Source: Lepidodermella squamata (Eukaryota; Gastrotricha). Taken from it: a DNA stretch of 64,000 nt. The notes under the pieces were generated by a model, which did no database searches, was not told where the DNA came from, and was given only the letters and a program-made list of their open reading frames with translations. Shown piece after piece: positions 1-9,479 of this stretch. The position numbers and the translations under genes were made by a program. Within the stretch, counting starts at the first letter, position 1; each line of letters begins with the position of its first letter. The stretch is taken from contig JBLDXI010000054.1 of the NCBI GenBank assembly GCA_047495785.1, positions 2,170,001-2,234,000 of the forward strand. The letters run 5' to 3'.

Positions 1-730
1 TCTCCTTGCTGCCGACTGACGCCAAGCTCGATCGTGGCTCGGTGGATGACCCAGTTTCTTGAAAGTCAACACCTTCTCCCTGAGAAATCAGTTTGCCTTC
101 CGTCCGCACCATTCCGCGCCAGATGTCCCACTTCGCATCGTTCATCGCGTCCACGTCAACCGCTCCCTGCGCAAGAAGACTGTTGTGGCAGGCCTGGATG
201 TTCAGGCGGCCTACGATTCCGTGTGGCACGCCGGCTGGCCAAGCTGCCTCTCCCGCGAAATTTGGTCGGCTGGTTGGCCGACTATCTTCGCGACCGTCGT
301 CTGCAAGCTCGCGTGGCGGGCTCGCTGAGTCGTCAAGTCGTCGTCCATTGCGGGGTGCCGCAGGGTTCCCCGTTGTCGCCGCTTCTCTACATTCTGTACA
401 CCGCCGATTTGCTGTCCGCCCCAAGCGTGGATGGCACGTTGCTGCAGGCCTACGCGGACGATCTAACTGTCGTCGGCGAGGGTGGCACGTTCCCTGCTGC
501 TCAGCGTCGCCTCCAATTGGAGCTCACTCGTATTTCCGACTGGGCCAAGAAATGGCGCCAGAAGTTTAATCCCGCGAAGAGCGAAGTTATGCCCTTTGGT
601 AACGCGTCCGTTGATGTTAGGCTCAACGGAGCCGTAATTCCGCAAGTCGAGTCGTTACGAGTTCTCGGTGTTCACTTGGACCCTAAACTGACGTGGAAAG
701 TTCATGTGGACAAGGTCTCTGACCGTTGCC
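1..730 (+). mobile_element. Broken 5'-truncated reverse transcriptase of a Jockey/I-type non-LTR retrotransposon
   Basis: The plus strand encodes reverse-transcriptase sequence spread over more than one frame: an AYDSVWH-like motif near 210-230, GVPQGSPLSPLLY near 355-385, the YADDL catalytic motif near 450-465, and a LRVLGVHLDPKLTWK segment near 650-700. The frame shifts near 235-260, so this copy is dead. It ends around 730 and abuts the remains of homeodomain gene copy A, where that gene's intron 1 and exons 2-3 should be. The same family appears in reverse orientation at 9.48-13.1 kb and as a scrap near 21 kb. The copy also runs off the left edge of the window. Confidence 0.85.
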
Positions 731-736
731 CAATTA

Positions 737-829
737 TAATTGTTGGATAAAGAATAAGTCATTTACGTTTTCGAGAAGTTCAAGCTGCTCTTTTTTCAAA
801 TTGATTTTATTCCTTCGACTTGGATTGGA
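737..829 (-). pseudogene. Copy A, detached 3' piece of exon 1 (start of homeodomain module 5)
   Basis: Read on the minus strand, this stretch matches the end of exon 1 in the other cluster copies: a basic stretch NPSRRNKINL, then KKEQLELLEN, then the intron-1 donor gtaaatgac. It is the direct continuation of the exon-1 sequence that stops at 4634. The 3.8-kb CR1-like element lies between the two parts. The sequence then meets the retrotransposon fragment at 1-730, so exons 2 and 3 of this copy are not in the window. Confidence 0.85.
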
Positions 830-907
830 AAATATCTGCGTATCGATTTTCGAATTCTAAGATAGGAGACGTTTTATAAAAATAACTGATTGATTGCAAC
901 CTGACAA

Positions 908-1597
908 ATGGCTAGCAACACCTTGCGAATCAAACTTCTGCAGATGGCCGAAAGCGATGAAATAAGTGAATTAACCAAGAAACTTGGTTTCTCGATAGCT
1001 TCTATGCTCGGCGATTTGGTCTCGATCGAGACTGAGCGGAAGGATGAAATATTGCTGGTCACTCAACAGTACCAGCAATTTGTCGAAGAAGTCAAAGAAG
1101 ACTGTGCCGACAACGCCGAAAATGTGATTGATGCTATGAAACAAACCCTCAACGAGGTCAATGACAATGGACGTGTCATCGAGGCTGTACACGAGGCCAT
1201 GTCCCAGCGCGACAGGGCGAACAATCTGCTCATTACTGGCATCACGGTTCCGGATGGCAACACGTTCGGGGCCCTGAACGACCTCGTCAACTGTATGGGG
1301 ATCAAGGGATTTGATGTTAATGACCGTATTTGCCGAGCTAATATCATCGTTAACAACAAAGACGAACTGCCGTCCAAAATTATCGTCCAACTCAGGTACG
1401 GGTCCGACAAGAAGCTGTTCCTCGAAAACGCCCCGAAGTTGCGCAAAGTTAGGGGCTGGGAGAAGGTCTTCATCAGCAAGGACTTAACTCCTAGCCAAGC
1501 CAAGGTCGAATTCGAAAAGCGAGAAAGAAGAAGGCTTCAGCAAACACAGACTGGCGCACCGACCAAAAAGAAACTTGAACGCCCTGGTGAGGATTAG
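908..1597 (+). CDS. Retrotransposon ORF1 protein (RNA-binding/chaperone type)
   Basis: A 229-aa protein starting at the first ATG after the element's 5' UTR. The N-terminal 100 residues are acidic and helix-prone. The middle part (about residues 110-200) includes NNLLITGI, DRICRANI and FISKDLTPSQ, which resemble the RRM-like core and following basic region of CR1/L2 ORF1 proteins. The C-terminus is strongly basic (EKRERRRLQQ). Its role would be binding element RNA. It ends at a TAG at 1595-1597. The same frame then stays open into ORF2 with no ATG for about 90 bases, which raises readthrough or reinitiation as the way ORF2 is made. Confidence 0.75.
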   Translation: MASNTLRIKLLQMAESDEISELTKKLGFSIASMLGDLVSIETERKDEILLVTQQYQQFVEEVKEDCADNAENVIDAMKQTLNEVNDNGRVIEAVHEAMSQRDRANNLLITGITVPDGNTFGALNDLVNCMGIKGFDVNDRICRANIIVNNKDELPSKIIVQLRYGSDKKLFLENAPKLRKVRGWEKVFISKDLTPSQAKVEFEKRERRRLQQTQTGAPTKKKLERPGED

Positions 1598-1621
1598 GAA
1601 CTCGGCGCTCTGTCCTCCAAA

Positions 1622-4483
1622 GTGACGCTCGGAAACGGCACTCCAAACAATAATCAAATATTAACCGATGAATTATCTGTGAATATGCCATGCTACGTTA
1701 TTAATACGAGACAGTTAACTAAACCTTGTAAAATATCGAAACTACTCCTAGATCTTATTACTCTAAATATCATGTTTGCTTTCGTGACTGAAACCTGGCA
1801 CGATGAAGATGTTAATACCTCTTTCTTTGAAAATAATGGCTATAGTGTTCACAGAGCTAACCGCTCAGACAGAGGGCATGGAGGGTCTATGCTGTTAGTT
1901 CATAAATCGCTCGAATCTATTCTTATTGCCAATACCTCTATAAACGGATGGTGTGAGATTGTCATTTGTGATGTCCTAATCAACAAAACAAAGCTTCGTT
2001 TGTGCTGCGTGTATAAATCTCCTGGCGCTGACAGCACCGTAACAGAAGAAATGTGTAAGTTCATTGAGAATCACTTGACCGAATCTCTTTTTGTAATGGC
2101 TGGTGACTTCAATTTTCCGGACATAAAGTGGAACAATTTTTCTAATTGTGGAGGTGACAAAGAGCAACTGTTCATCAACTTAGTAAATGATATTAACGGA
2201 AATCAACTGGCCACCGAACCTAACGGACCAGATCGTAAAAACATTCTGAATCTTATTATCACAAATAATCCTATGTTTATTACTGACATTGTTACTGATA
2301 ACTCTTTCCCGAAAGAATTCACTGACCACTGCACTGTAAAATTTTCTATAAATATGAGTGGCGCTTCATCTTCTGAAAACGACAATGAAAGGTACATTGA
2401 TGATTTTTTTAATGCAGACTATGATGAAATATCAAAAATTCTCCAGAGTTTTGATTGGAATGATATACTCTCGGCATGCAAGGATGTTGATGAGCAATAT
2501 ATGCTTTTTCTGTCCATTTATAAAGATGTTTGTGACAAATTTATCGCAAAAAAACTTGTGAAAACCAAATTTAGGCTACCTTGGTGTAATCGCGAATTGC
2601 ATAGACTGGTGAGAAAGCGTGACCGAGTCTGGTCAAAATACATTCGCTGTGGACGAAGGAATATCGATCTCAATAAGTATTGTAAAATCTCTAGAAAAAC
2701 TATTGCCCTTAATAACTCACTCCGTGAATCATACGAGACTCAGCTTGCTAATAGTAATAACATGAAAAAACTTTGCAAATACGTTAACAGCCATTTGAAA
2801 TTTAAATCTCGAATACCATCAATGCTAGTGGATGGTAAAACGATATCTAATCATATAGAAAAAGCCGAACTATTTGCCGAATTCTTTAAATCTCACTTCA
2901 CTGTTGATGATAAATCTCAATTATATGTGCAAAATAAGACGTGTCCTGTTGATAATATACATTTTTCTGATTCACTAATTATTGAAACCCTTAAGGACAT
3001 AAAAATCAACTCGCCAGCTGGCCCTGATCTTGTTAATCCTTTCTTCGTTAGCAAAACTATTAATGCTATAGCTATACCTTTGTCGATAATATTTAACTCC
3101 AGCTACTCATCAGGTTCTATACCTTCTCTATGGAAATTAGCCAATGTGTCGCCTATATTCAAAAAGGGCTCTCCTAATCTGGTGAATAATTACAGACCGG
3201 TCAGTATTACTTGCTTGCCTTGCCGTGTTATGGAAACAATCATTAGGAAGCAATGGATCAGAGTTTTACTTGAAAACAAAATATTATCTTATGAACAATT
3301 CGGATTTATTTCTGAGAAGTCATGCGAGACCCAACTACTAGATTGTCTTAATAAGTGGTGTGAACTAATGGACAAAGGAATGTCGCTACATTGTATATAT
3401 TTCGACCTATCAAAAGCCTTCGACACTGTGCCACACTCTAAACTAATGAATGTCTTGGAATCTTTTAATGTTAATCGATGTCTGCTTAGCTGGATTTCTT
3501 CATTTCTAACTGGTCGCAAATTTAGAGTAAAAATACACAACTCGTTCTCTGATTGGTACGATGTTAGCAGCGGAGTCCCTCAAGGCAGTGTGCTGGGCCC
3601 TTTGCTATTCCTACTTTATATAAATGATCTTCCTAAATATATAAAATTTAGTATTATTCGTATGTTTGCCGACGACATCAAATTATTTCCGCACACTTCT
3701 CTTACTCCGGTTGACAAAGAAAAAAATATTTTTGACTACAGCTACATTCAAAAAGATGTTGATAGCATTGTAAATTATCTTAAAGAACGACAACTGATTC
3801 TAAATTCTGAAAAATGCGTTATATTAAAAATTAATACCTCTGAATCTGTAAATATAAAAATCGGGAATAACTATCTTGAATGTGTTGACGAAATTCGTGA
3901 CCTTGGTGTAATTGTCGATAGTAATCTGAACTTCTCTAATCACTGTGCTAAGACTGTGGCAAAAGCTAGAAAAATATGTGGCATGATACTTCACTCCTTC
4001 CAGACTAAGAAAGTTGATATATTAATGAAAGCTTTCGATATCTATGTACTACCTATAGTTCTTTATTGTAGCACAGTATGGTCTCCTAGGTTTATCGGTG
4101 ACCAGAAGTTGTTAGAAAGTGTTCAAAAAAATTTCACGTGGCGAGTCATGAAAACACACGACTATGAATTAAGGCTTCGTTCTCTTAATCGCTTAAGTAT
4201 TATTCAACGCCACCAAGTAAGGGACCTGTGCGTTACAACTGATATTCTAAAAGGAAATGTTAACTTGCATACCACTTGCTTTTTCGATATTAAAAAATCT
4301 AATTATGACACGCGTAGTCACAAGTATTATCTCTTAATGCGTAAATCTCATCTCGATGTATTGTATAATTTTTTCAGCTATAGAGTAGTTAATAAGTGGA
4401 ACAAATTGCCTGTAAATATTATTGATATCAAAGATAGACTTATCTTTAAAAATAATGTTAAAAATTCTATCTCAATGCTGTGA
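1622..4483 (+). CDS. Retrotransposon ORF2: AP-like endonuclease plus reverse transcriptase
   Basis: About 950 codons in the same frame as ORF1. The first ATG is at 1685; the frame is open upstream back to the ORF1 stop. The endonuclease part shows TETWHDED (about residue 55), GHGGSMLLV, AGDFNFPD and TDHCTVKF, the conserved blocks of the apurinic-like endonuclease of non-LTR elements. The reverse transcriptase part shows NYRPVSITCLP, FDLSKAFDTVPH, SGVPQGSVLGPLLF and the catalytic FADDIKLF. No internal stop is present. The reaction is target-primed reverse transcription of the element RNA at a nicked chromosomal site. Confidence 0.93.
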   Translation: MTLGNGTPNNNQILTDELSVNMPCYVINTRQLTKPCKISKLLLDLITLNIMFAFVTETWHDEDVNTSFFENNGYSVHRANRSDRGHGGSMLLVHKSLESILIANTSINGWCEIVICDVLINKTKLRLCCVYKSPGADSTVTEEMCKFIENHLTESLFVMAGDFNFPDIKWNNFSNCGGDKEQLFINLVNDINGNQLATEPNGPDRKNILNLIITNNPMFITDIVTDNSFPKEFTDHCTVKFSINMSGASSSENDNERYIDDFFNADYDEISKILQSFDWNDILSACKDVDEQYMLFLSIYKDVCDKFIAKKLVKTKFRLPWCNRELHRLVRKRDRVWSKYIRCGRRNIDLNKYCKISRKTIALNNSLRESYETQLANSNNMKKLCKYVNSHLKFKSRIPSMLVDGKTISNHIEKAELFAEFFKSHFTVDDKSQLYVQNKTCPVDNIHFSDSLIIETLKDIKINSPAGPDLVNPFFVSKTINAIAIPLSIIFNSSYSSGSIPSLWKLANVSPIFKKGSPNLVNNYRPVSITCLPCRVMETIIRKQWIRVLLENKILSYEQFGFISEKSCETQLLDCLNKWCELMDKGMSLHCIYFDLSKAFDTVPHSKLMNVLESFNVNRCLLSWISSFLTGRKFRVKIHNSFSDWYDVSSGVPQGSVLGPLLFLLYINDLPKYIKFSIIRMFADDIKLFPHTSLTPVDKEKNIFDYSYIQKDVDSIVNYLKERQLILNSEKCVILKINTSESVNIKIGNNYLECVDEIRDLGVIVDSNLNFSNHCAKTVAKARKICGMILHSFQTKKVDILMKAFDIYVLPIVLYCSTVWSPRFIGDQKLLESVQKNFTWRVMKTHDYELRLRSLNRLSIIQRHQVRDLCVTTDILKGNVNLHTTCFFDIKKSNYDTRSHKYYLLMRKSHLDVLYNFFSYRVVNKWNKLPVNIIDIKDRLIFKNNVKNSISML

Positions 4484-4633
4484 TGCGGATGGACAGGGCG
4501 CATAAGTGTCCCTGGCTCCAGATTTATCAATATATATGTGATATATATAACTACTTAGTATCTATATGATAGATACCTAAAAAATTGTAACATGTTGGGA
4601 GCAAAAATAAAACTAACTAACTAACTAACTGAC

Positions 4634-5447
4634 GGTCTCGAAATCGACATCGCATCCGGCAGAACCACATTTTGATGCGCTCTACTGAAAAACCTGTTTT
4701 TACGGCCAGGTCTTCCACTTCCGCCTTCCCCGGGGAAGAATTGGCTAGAAAAGCGCTCCTCAATACGTCAAACTGATCCTTATTCATCGGACGCTTCTTG
4801 TGCTCCATTATTTTGGGGTCCCGATTCCTGAGAAGCCAACCATAAACTTTCCGTCGATTTTCGGACATTTCTCTGGCCACGGAGTAACTGAGTTTCGCTA
4901 GTGATTTATCCTGGTTTTTCCTCCAGGCTTCCAAGTGGCGGCGCAATTCTTCAAGCTGCCAGCTTTCGAATTTCTTATTTGCTGGAGTTGTCTCTGCAAA
5001 TGATTGTCGGCGCTGCTGATCTTGATACATTGCGTGCCATTCAGAGCCTACGGTTCCGCGTCTACGACGACGAAACCACTGACGAACCATCAACTCTTGT
5101 AATCCGGTGACATCTGCCAATTCCTTAATATCTTTCACTGCAGGATAGGCGTTGGCTTCGAATGCGTTGGCAAGTATTTCCTGTTGCGCTCTAGATGTGT
5201 AATATCGAGATTTAGCCCTTGCAACCGCTATGATCTTAGTGTCGCAACGGCGGTGGACCCAATTATAGACACGTTCCTTATCCTCTCCGATTTCTTCAGC
5301 TAAACGTTTGCTCATTACGCAGAGTCGCTCATCGGTACGGTTTTTCTGCCAATCTTCCAGCCTCTTCTGCATTATTTCAAGCTGCCATGGCTCATATCCA
5401 AGCCGCGGGCCATACTTCTTCCGCAGTTTTTCCTTGCCAACACTCAT
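4634..5447 (-). pseudogene. Copy A, exon 1 of the seven-homeodomain gene, cut by a retrotransposon
   Basis: Reading from ATG at 5447 the frame is open for about 271 host codons and covers modules 1-4: module 1 (EPWQLEIMQ ... RVYNWVHRR), module 2 (KELADVTGL ... VRQWFRRRR), module 3 (FESWQLEEL ... KVYGWLLRN) and module 4 (MNKDQFDVL ... RIKMWFCRMR). The reading then enters the CR1-like element and stops within its tail. The missing end of the exon lies at 737-829, and exons 2-3 are absent. The host coding part has no stops or frameshifts, so the gene was probably intact before the insertion. A truncated four-module protein is still possible. Confidence 0.85.
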
Positions 5448-5607
5448 TTGTTATTATGAAACCTAGTTCAGAAAGAATGCAATTTTACGACATCTGTCAA
5501 TGAATCGTTTCAACTTATAAAATAACGTTCGTCCATTATTTTAAAGAAGAAGGTATTTTATCGGATTGTTTAATCGGCATCTAGCAATATCAGCTTGCCG
5601 AGAATAA

Positions 5608-5621
5608 ACCGCATATGCGGT
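5608..5621. promoter_or_regulatory. Conserved GC palindrome upstream of copy A
   Basis: Perfect palindrome ACCGCATATGCGGT, 161 bp upstream of the copy A start. The same arms with a different centre occur upstream of copies C, E and G, inside a longer conserved block (a CTTACCGAGAATA-like stretch before it, GAAAGCCAGCTC and ATGCGCA after it). It may be a promoter element or protein-binding site; the function is inferred only from conservation and position. Confidence 0.45.
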
Positions 5622-5689
5622 GAAACCCAGTTCACTCCATGCGCATTTCACTATTCTTGAGGGAATTTCGCGGCGTACAGAATCTCCCG

Positions 5690-6925
5690 TATGATTCTAG
5701 GGCCTACTAGTGCGCCAGTCGATCTACAAGGTCGTCTATGAAAATGCTGAAGAGCAAGGGCGAAAGTGGGTCACCCTGCTTGACACCGATGGACACCCGA
5801 ACTCGTTGTTAGAGAAGACGAAGGCATCGTAGCTCGTGTACACCGATGACGCGAATGAAGGCTTCGGGGACGCCGCGACAACGGAGCTTCTCGAGCAGCA
5901 TCCAGTGCGAGACAGAGTCGAACGCGGCGGAGGAATCGATGAACGCGCAAAAGACAGCCTCGCGCTTCAGACTGCTAGCGTTTTGTTATAACTCTCCATT
6001 TGACGGTATCTAAATGCTTGTGCGGTGAAACTATTAACGCCGCCGTATTTGCATGCTTGAGTGTCCCTGCGTATTGCCGGTTACGGTAAATTACGTATAA
6101 CTGCGTCGATCTTAGATGATCCCGGTACAATGCCAAATTGTTCGATATCGAGTGGTGAGAAGAGCCACTTTCGTAGGCGCTTTTCGCACAGCCTAGAAAA
6201 TAATTTCGCGACACGTTTCTGAAGGCAAATTGGCCTATAGTTTTCTACGTCTGACCTGATTCTGCCTATCTTGAAAATGATGGCGATTATAATTATAATT
6301 GGAAGCAGATGATGGCGTCATTCCAGTTTGATGGGAAAGCACCCTCGCTGAACACGCGCGTGTAGAGAATGACGAGGTAGTGCGCGAGCTTGTCCATGTC
6401 GGACGATGTCGGATTGTCTCTGATGTCGGCAAAGGAAAGGTCATCGAGACCGGCAGCTGAGTTGGCGTTGCAGACCGAGAGGCAGTCGCGTACCTCAGTC
6501 TCGGATACTGGACCAACGAGCATACCTTCTTTCGTATTAGGCGCTGTCTCGGCTGTGATTGCTGGTTCCCTTTTGCTGAAACTATTCCACCGCCAGAAAC
6601 TGTCCGTGTCCGATGTTTAGTATCGCGGCGTACGCAGAGATAGCGGTTCCGAAAGGTCGTGTCGGGAAGCGATGAGAGACTCACTGGTGGTTCCCGACAA
6701 TTCACGCCATCTCATAGCCATGCCATTCGGTGCTAGCTTGAATTCGAACAGACTTGTTGTTGACCCAGAGCGAATAAGCGGTGGGATGAGCCGCCGGAGG
6801 AGGTGCTGCCTCGAAAGGCGGGGGCTGGATGCCTTGACCCAGCAGATTGAGAAGGTAGGCACGGTAGGCAAAAGCCGGCGGGTGAAAAGAGGTACAATCA
6901 AGCGTTGAAGGAAGTATCAAAGACA
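5690..6925 (-). mobile_element. Decayed non-LTR retrotransposon, third family (R2/NeSL-like reverse transcriptase)
   Basis: The minus strand reads, in order from about 6920 to 5700 and with frame changes: an N-terminal region with PAFAYRAYLLNLL; VSETEVRDCLSVCNANSAAG and FSEGAFPSNWNDA (6290-6520); YRPICLQKRVAKLFSRLCEK and DIEQFGIVPGSSK (6060-6240); SSAAFDSVSH; and GVKQGDPLSPLLFSIF (5700-5800). These are reverse-transcriptase blocks. The GVKQGDPLSP form separates this element from the GVPQGS families nearby and resembles R2/NeSL-type elements. Stops and frameshifts show it is dead. It sits between the upstream flank of copy A and the downstream flank of copy B. Confidence 0.75.
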
Positions 6926-6949
6926 GCTTAGCGTTATTTATACGAAGTC

Positions 6950-7900
6950 TGGTTGTTGGCGCTTGATTGCGGTTATCCGGGCATGATCGGTGTGAGAAGA
7001 AAAGTCCAAGGCTGCATTAATATGGCCAAGGGACCTCGGTCCCGCCTAGGTGGCGCCAACTCAGGAGGATCCAGTAGTAATGGTTGAGGAGGTGGCGCCG
7101 GCGGTTCCGTCCCTTCTGTCGAGCTGTTAGGTATAGCCGGCTGCAAGCTGCTGGTTGATTCCTACTGCAAGCTGCCGCCAGCGCGAGCTGTGATCTCCGG
7201 GAAGTGATGGTCGAAGTCAGAATCGTCTTCTCGCGATACGGACACAACTTCTTCACCGTCGACGTCCGACGAAGTAGGACCTCCTTTACACCTATCACCC
7301 GTGCTCGCAGGCCGCGTACTTCGTAGTAGTTATTAGTTAGCCTGATGTTCGCACACGGCCGACAGTAAGCCGACAGCCCATGCTCTATTAACCATACGTT
7401 GACAGGAGAGAAGCTCCCGAAACAATAATGAGGCTACTTGAGCTCGATGTTCAAAACGTAGCAAAACGAAAATAATAGTCGCATAGTGATTAATTCGCAA
7501 TTAATGAAATTTGTTCGGAAAGCCAATCGACAAATGCAGTCACGACTCATCAATGATAGAGAAAATCGAGGTCGGTGTGGTCGGTGGTCGGACTCCGTTT
7601 CTTGAGGCTGCATCAAATTAGTCTGCTGTGAAATTAGTTTCGCACAACCATGGTGCAAATTTGTATGCAGTCGATTGTAGGCCGTGCATCCAATGATTAT
7701 CTAGGGCCGTGGGAGGTTCCGAAGTAATTGAGGCGGGTGCGAGCTTCACAAGATGCGGATTAAGCGGTGCTGAGGGACTGCAATGTCGACACTCCCGGGA
7801 AAATTGCTCAGTGTGGCTTTGCGTTGAAGCATAGCTATACATAGAGAGCGTAGACTTCACGCAAGTTTTGACGAAGAAATATTTAAATCTAAACCAAAAT
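6950..7900. repeat. Unit-flanking repeat block downstream of copy B
   Basis: No gene is seen here. Parts are shared with other spacers of the cluster: a CGGTCCCGCCTAGGTGGCGCC stretch (about 7036-7075) recurs near 16110, and the GCTTCACAAGATGCGGATTAAGC ... GAGGGACTGCAAT stretch (about 7740-7790) recurs near 15540 and 19146. The shared spacers show that the duplicated unit includes more than the coding exons. Confidence 0.6.
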
Positions 7901-7954
7901 GATTAAAATTTACTTCATGAAAAAGATTCATTGTCCATCATTTGTTGATGTTTT

Positions 7955-9438
7955 CTATCTCTTGTTCCTTCGATAATCAAACCACCTCCTGAGACGCTTG
8001 ACACCAACGTTCATAACTGAGGAGAGATTTTCGTAATCTGACTGGTTTGGGCATCGCTTACGTCGACACAGCTCTTCCAATTGTTGAATTTGAAAACGCG
8101 TGAACAACTTTGTCTCTCCTTTTGATCCGATCTTCCCTGAGGATATGCCACTCAGGACGTTTCGCACTTTCGCCGGAGTCAGGTTTGTAACTGATGCCAA
8201 GTGTTCTAGCCGTTTAGCGTAGCGCCTGCACGGAATTGCTGCTTCTTTTTCGAGGATCGCAATTTGCCAGGGCTCTAACGCCCATGTGCGGCGTTTTCCA
8301 CCAATGGCGTTCAGTTTACGACTCTACGAATAATTAATTCGGAAACTACATGGTATATGGCTCAACTTACGTTTTCGACTGTCACTTTGTCGCACAGGCG
8401 AGTATTCGTTTGAATTCTTCTCCTTTGAAACCAACCTGCCACCGTAGACCTTTTGACCTGAAGAGCTCTAGCAAGCTCATCTTTACGCGTCCCTGTAGGC
8501 GCTACATTCACAGCAAATTCCTAATTGTTAAATAATTCAATCAAAAGGATTGAACAACGAATAAAATATTCACTTTTTCAAGAAGTTCAATCTGCTCTTT
8601 CTTCAAATTAATGTTATTCCTTCGACTTGAATTGTCTCGAAATCGAAATCGCATCCGGGCGAACCACATTTTCATTCGTTTTACCGACAAACCTCAGGGC
8701 CAGCTCTTCCAATTCCGCCTTCCCCGGGGAAGAATTGGCTAGAAAGGCGCCCCGCAATATGTCGAACTGCTCCTTTTTCATCCGAGGCTTTTTGCGCTCG
8801 ATATTTTTCGGGCCCCGACTCCTGAGAAGCCAGCGATAAACTGTATTTCGATTTGCGGATATTATTCTGGCAACGGAGTAACTGAGTTTCGCTAGCGATA
8901 TATCCTGGTTTTTCCTCCAGGCATCAAAGCGGTGGCTCAATTCTCCGATCTGCCAGCTCTCGAATTCTCTCTTTGCTGGAGTTTTCACGGTATTTGAAGT
9001 TCGGCGTCGCTGGTCTCGACATCTTGCGAGCCCTTTTGACCCTAGGGTTCCGCGTCTATGACAATGAACCCCCTCGTGAATCCTCAACGCCTGTAATCCG
9101 GTGATAGCTGCCAGTTTCTCAATATCTTTCCCTTCAGGATAGGCGTTGGCTTCGAATGCGTTTGCAAGTGTTTCATTTTGCGTTCTAGATTGGCAATATC
9201 GAGATTTAGTCTTTGCAACCGCCATGTCAGTGTCGCGACGGCAGTAGACCCAACGATAGACACGCTCATTATCCTCTCCGATTTCTTCAGCTAAACGTTT
9301 GCTCACTATGCAGAGTTTCTCATCGTTTCGGTTATTCTGCCAATCTTCTAGTCTCTTCTGCATTATTTCAAGCTGCCAAGGCTCAAATCCAAACCGAGGG
9401 CCATACTGCTTCGGCAGTCCTTCCTTGCCAACACTAAT
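7955..9438 (-). pseudogene. Copy B of the seven-homeodomain gene, degraded
   Basis: Three-exon layout as in intact copies: exon 1 9438-8574, exon 2 8520-8371, exon 3 8323-7955. Exons 2 and 3 remain open and encode the rest of module 5 plus modules 6 and 7 (RRLRRWFDYRRNKR at the end). Exon 1 is damaged: the start codon is ATT (9438-9436) instead of ATG, module 2 has lost its WF recognition-helix core (LRIHEGVHCHRRG), and a deletion of about 5 bases near 8695 shifts the frame so the reading ends at 8614. An in-frame TAA lies two codons before the lost start. Probably a pseudogene. A dead retrotransposon at 9.48-13.1 kb has landed just upstream of it. Confidence 0.8.
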
Positions 9439-9479
9439 TTGTTATAATCATGAAAAACTTGAGGAAACCTATGTCACAA

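Larger units (their letters stand above)
830..4633 (+). mobile_element. Near-complete CR1-like non-LTR retrotransposon inserted in homeodomain gene copy A
   Basis: The element has a short 5' UTR, ORF1 (908-1597), ORF2 with endonuclease and reverse transcriptase (1622-4483), and a short 3' UTR ending in five copies of AACT at 4611-4630. A microsatellite tail of this kind is typical of CR1/L2-type elements. Its limits follow from comparison with uninterrupted gene copies: host sequence stops at about 829 and resumes at about 4634. At most one or a few bases are duplicated at the junction, again in keeping with CR1-type insertions, which often lack long target duplications. Both ORFs are open, so the insertion is probably young. 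The exact clade (CR1, L2 or a relative) is not proven. Confidence 0.9.

Noticed and set aside
971-1503. Open frames on the minus strand opposite ORF1 of the CR1-like element
   Set aside because: They are shadows of the element's coding frame, with no family motif of their own.
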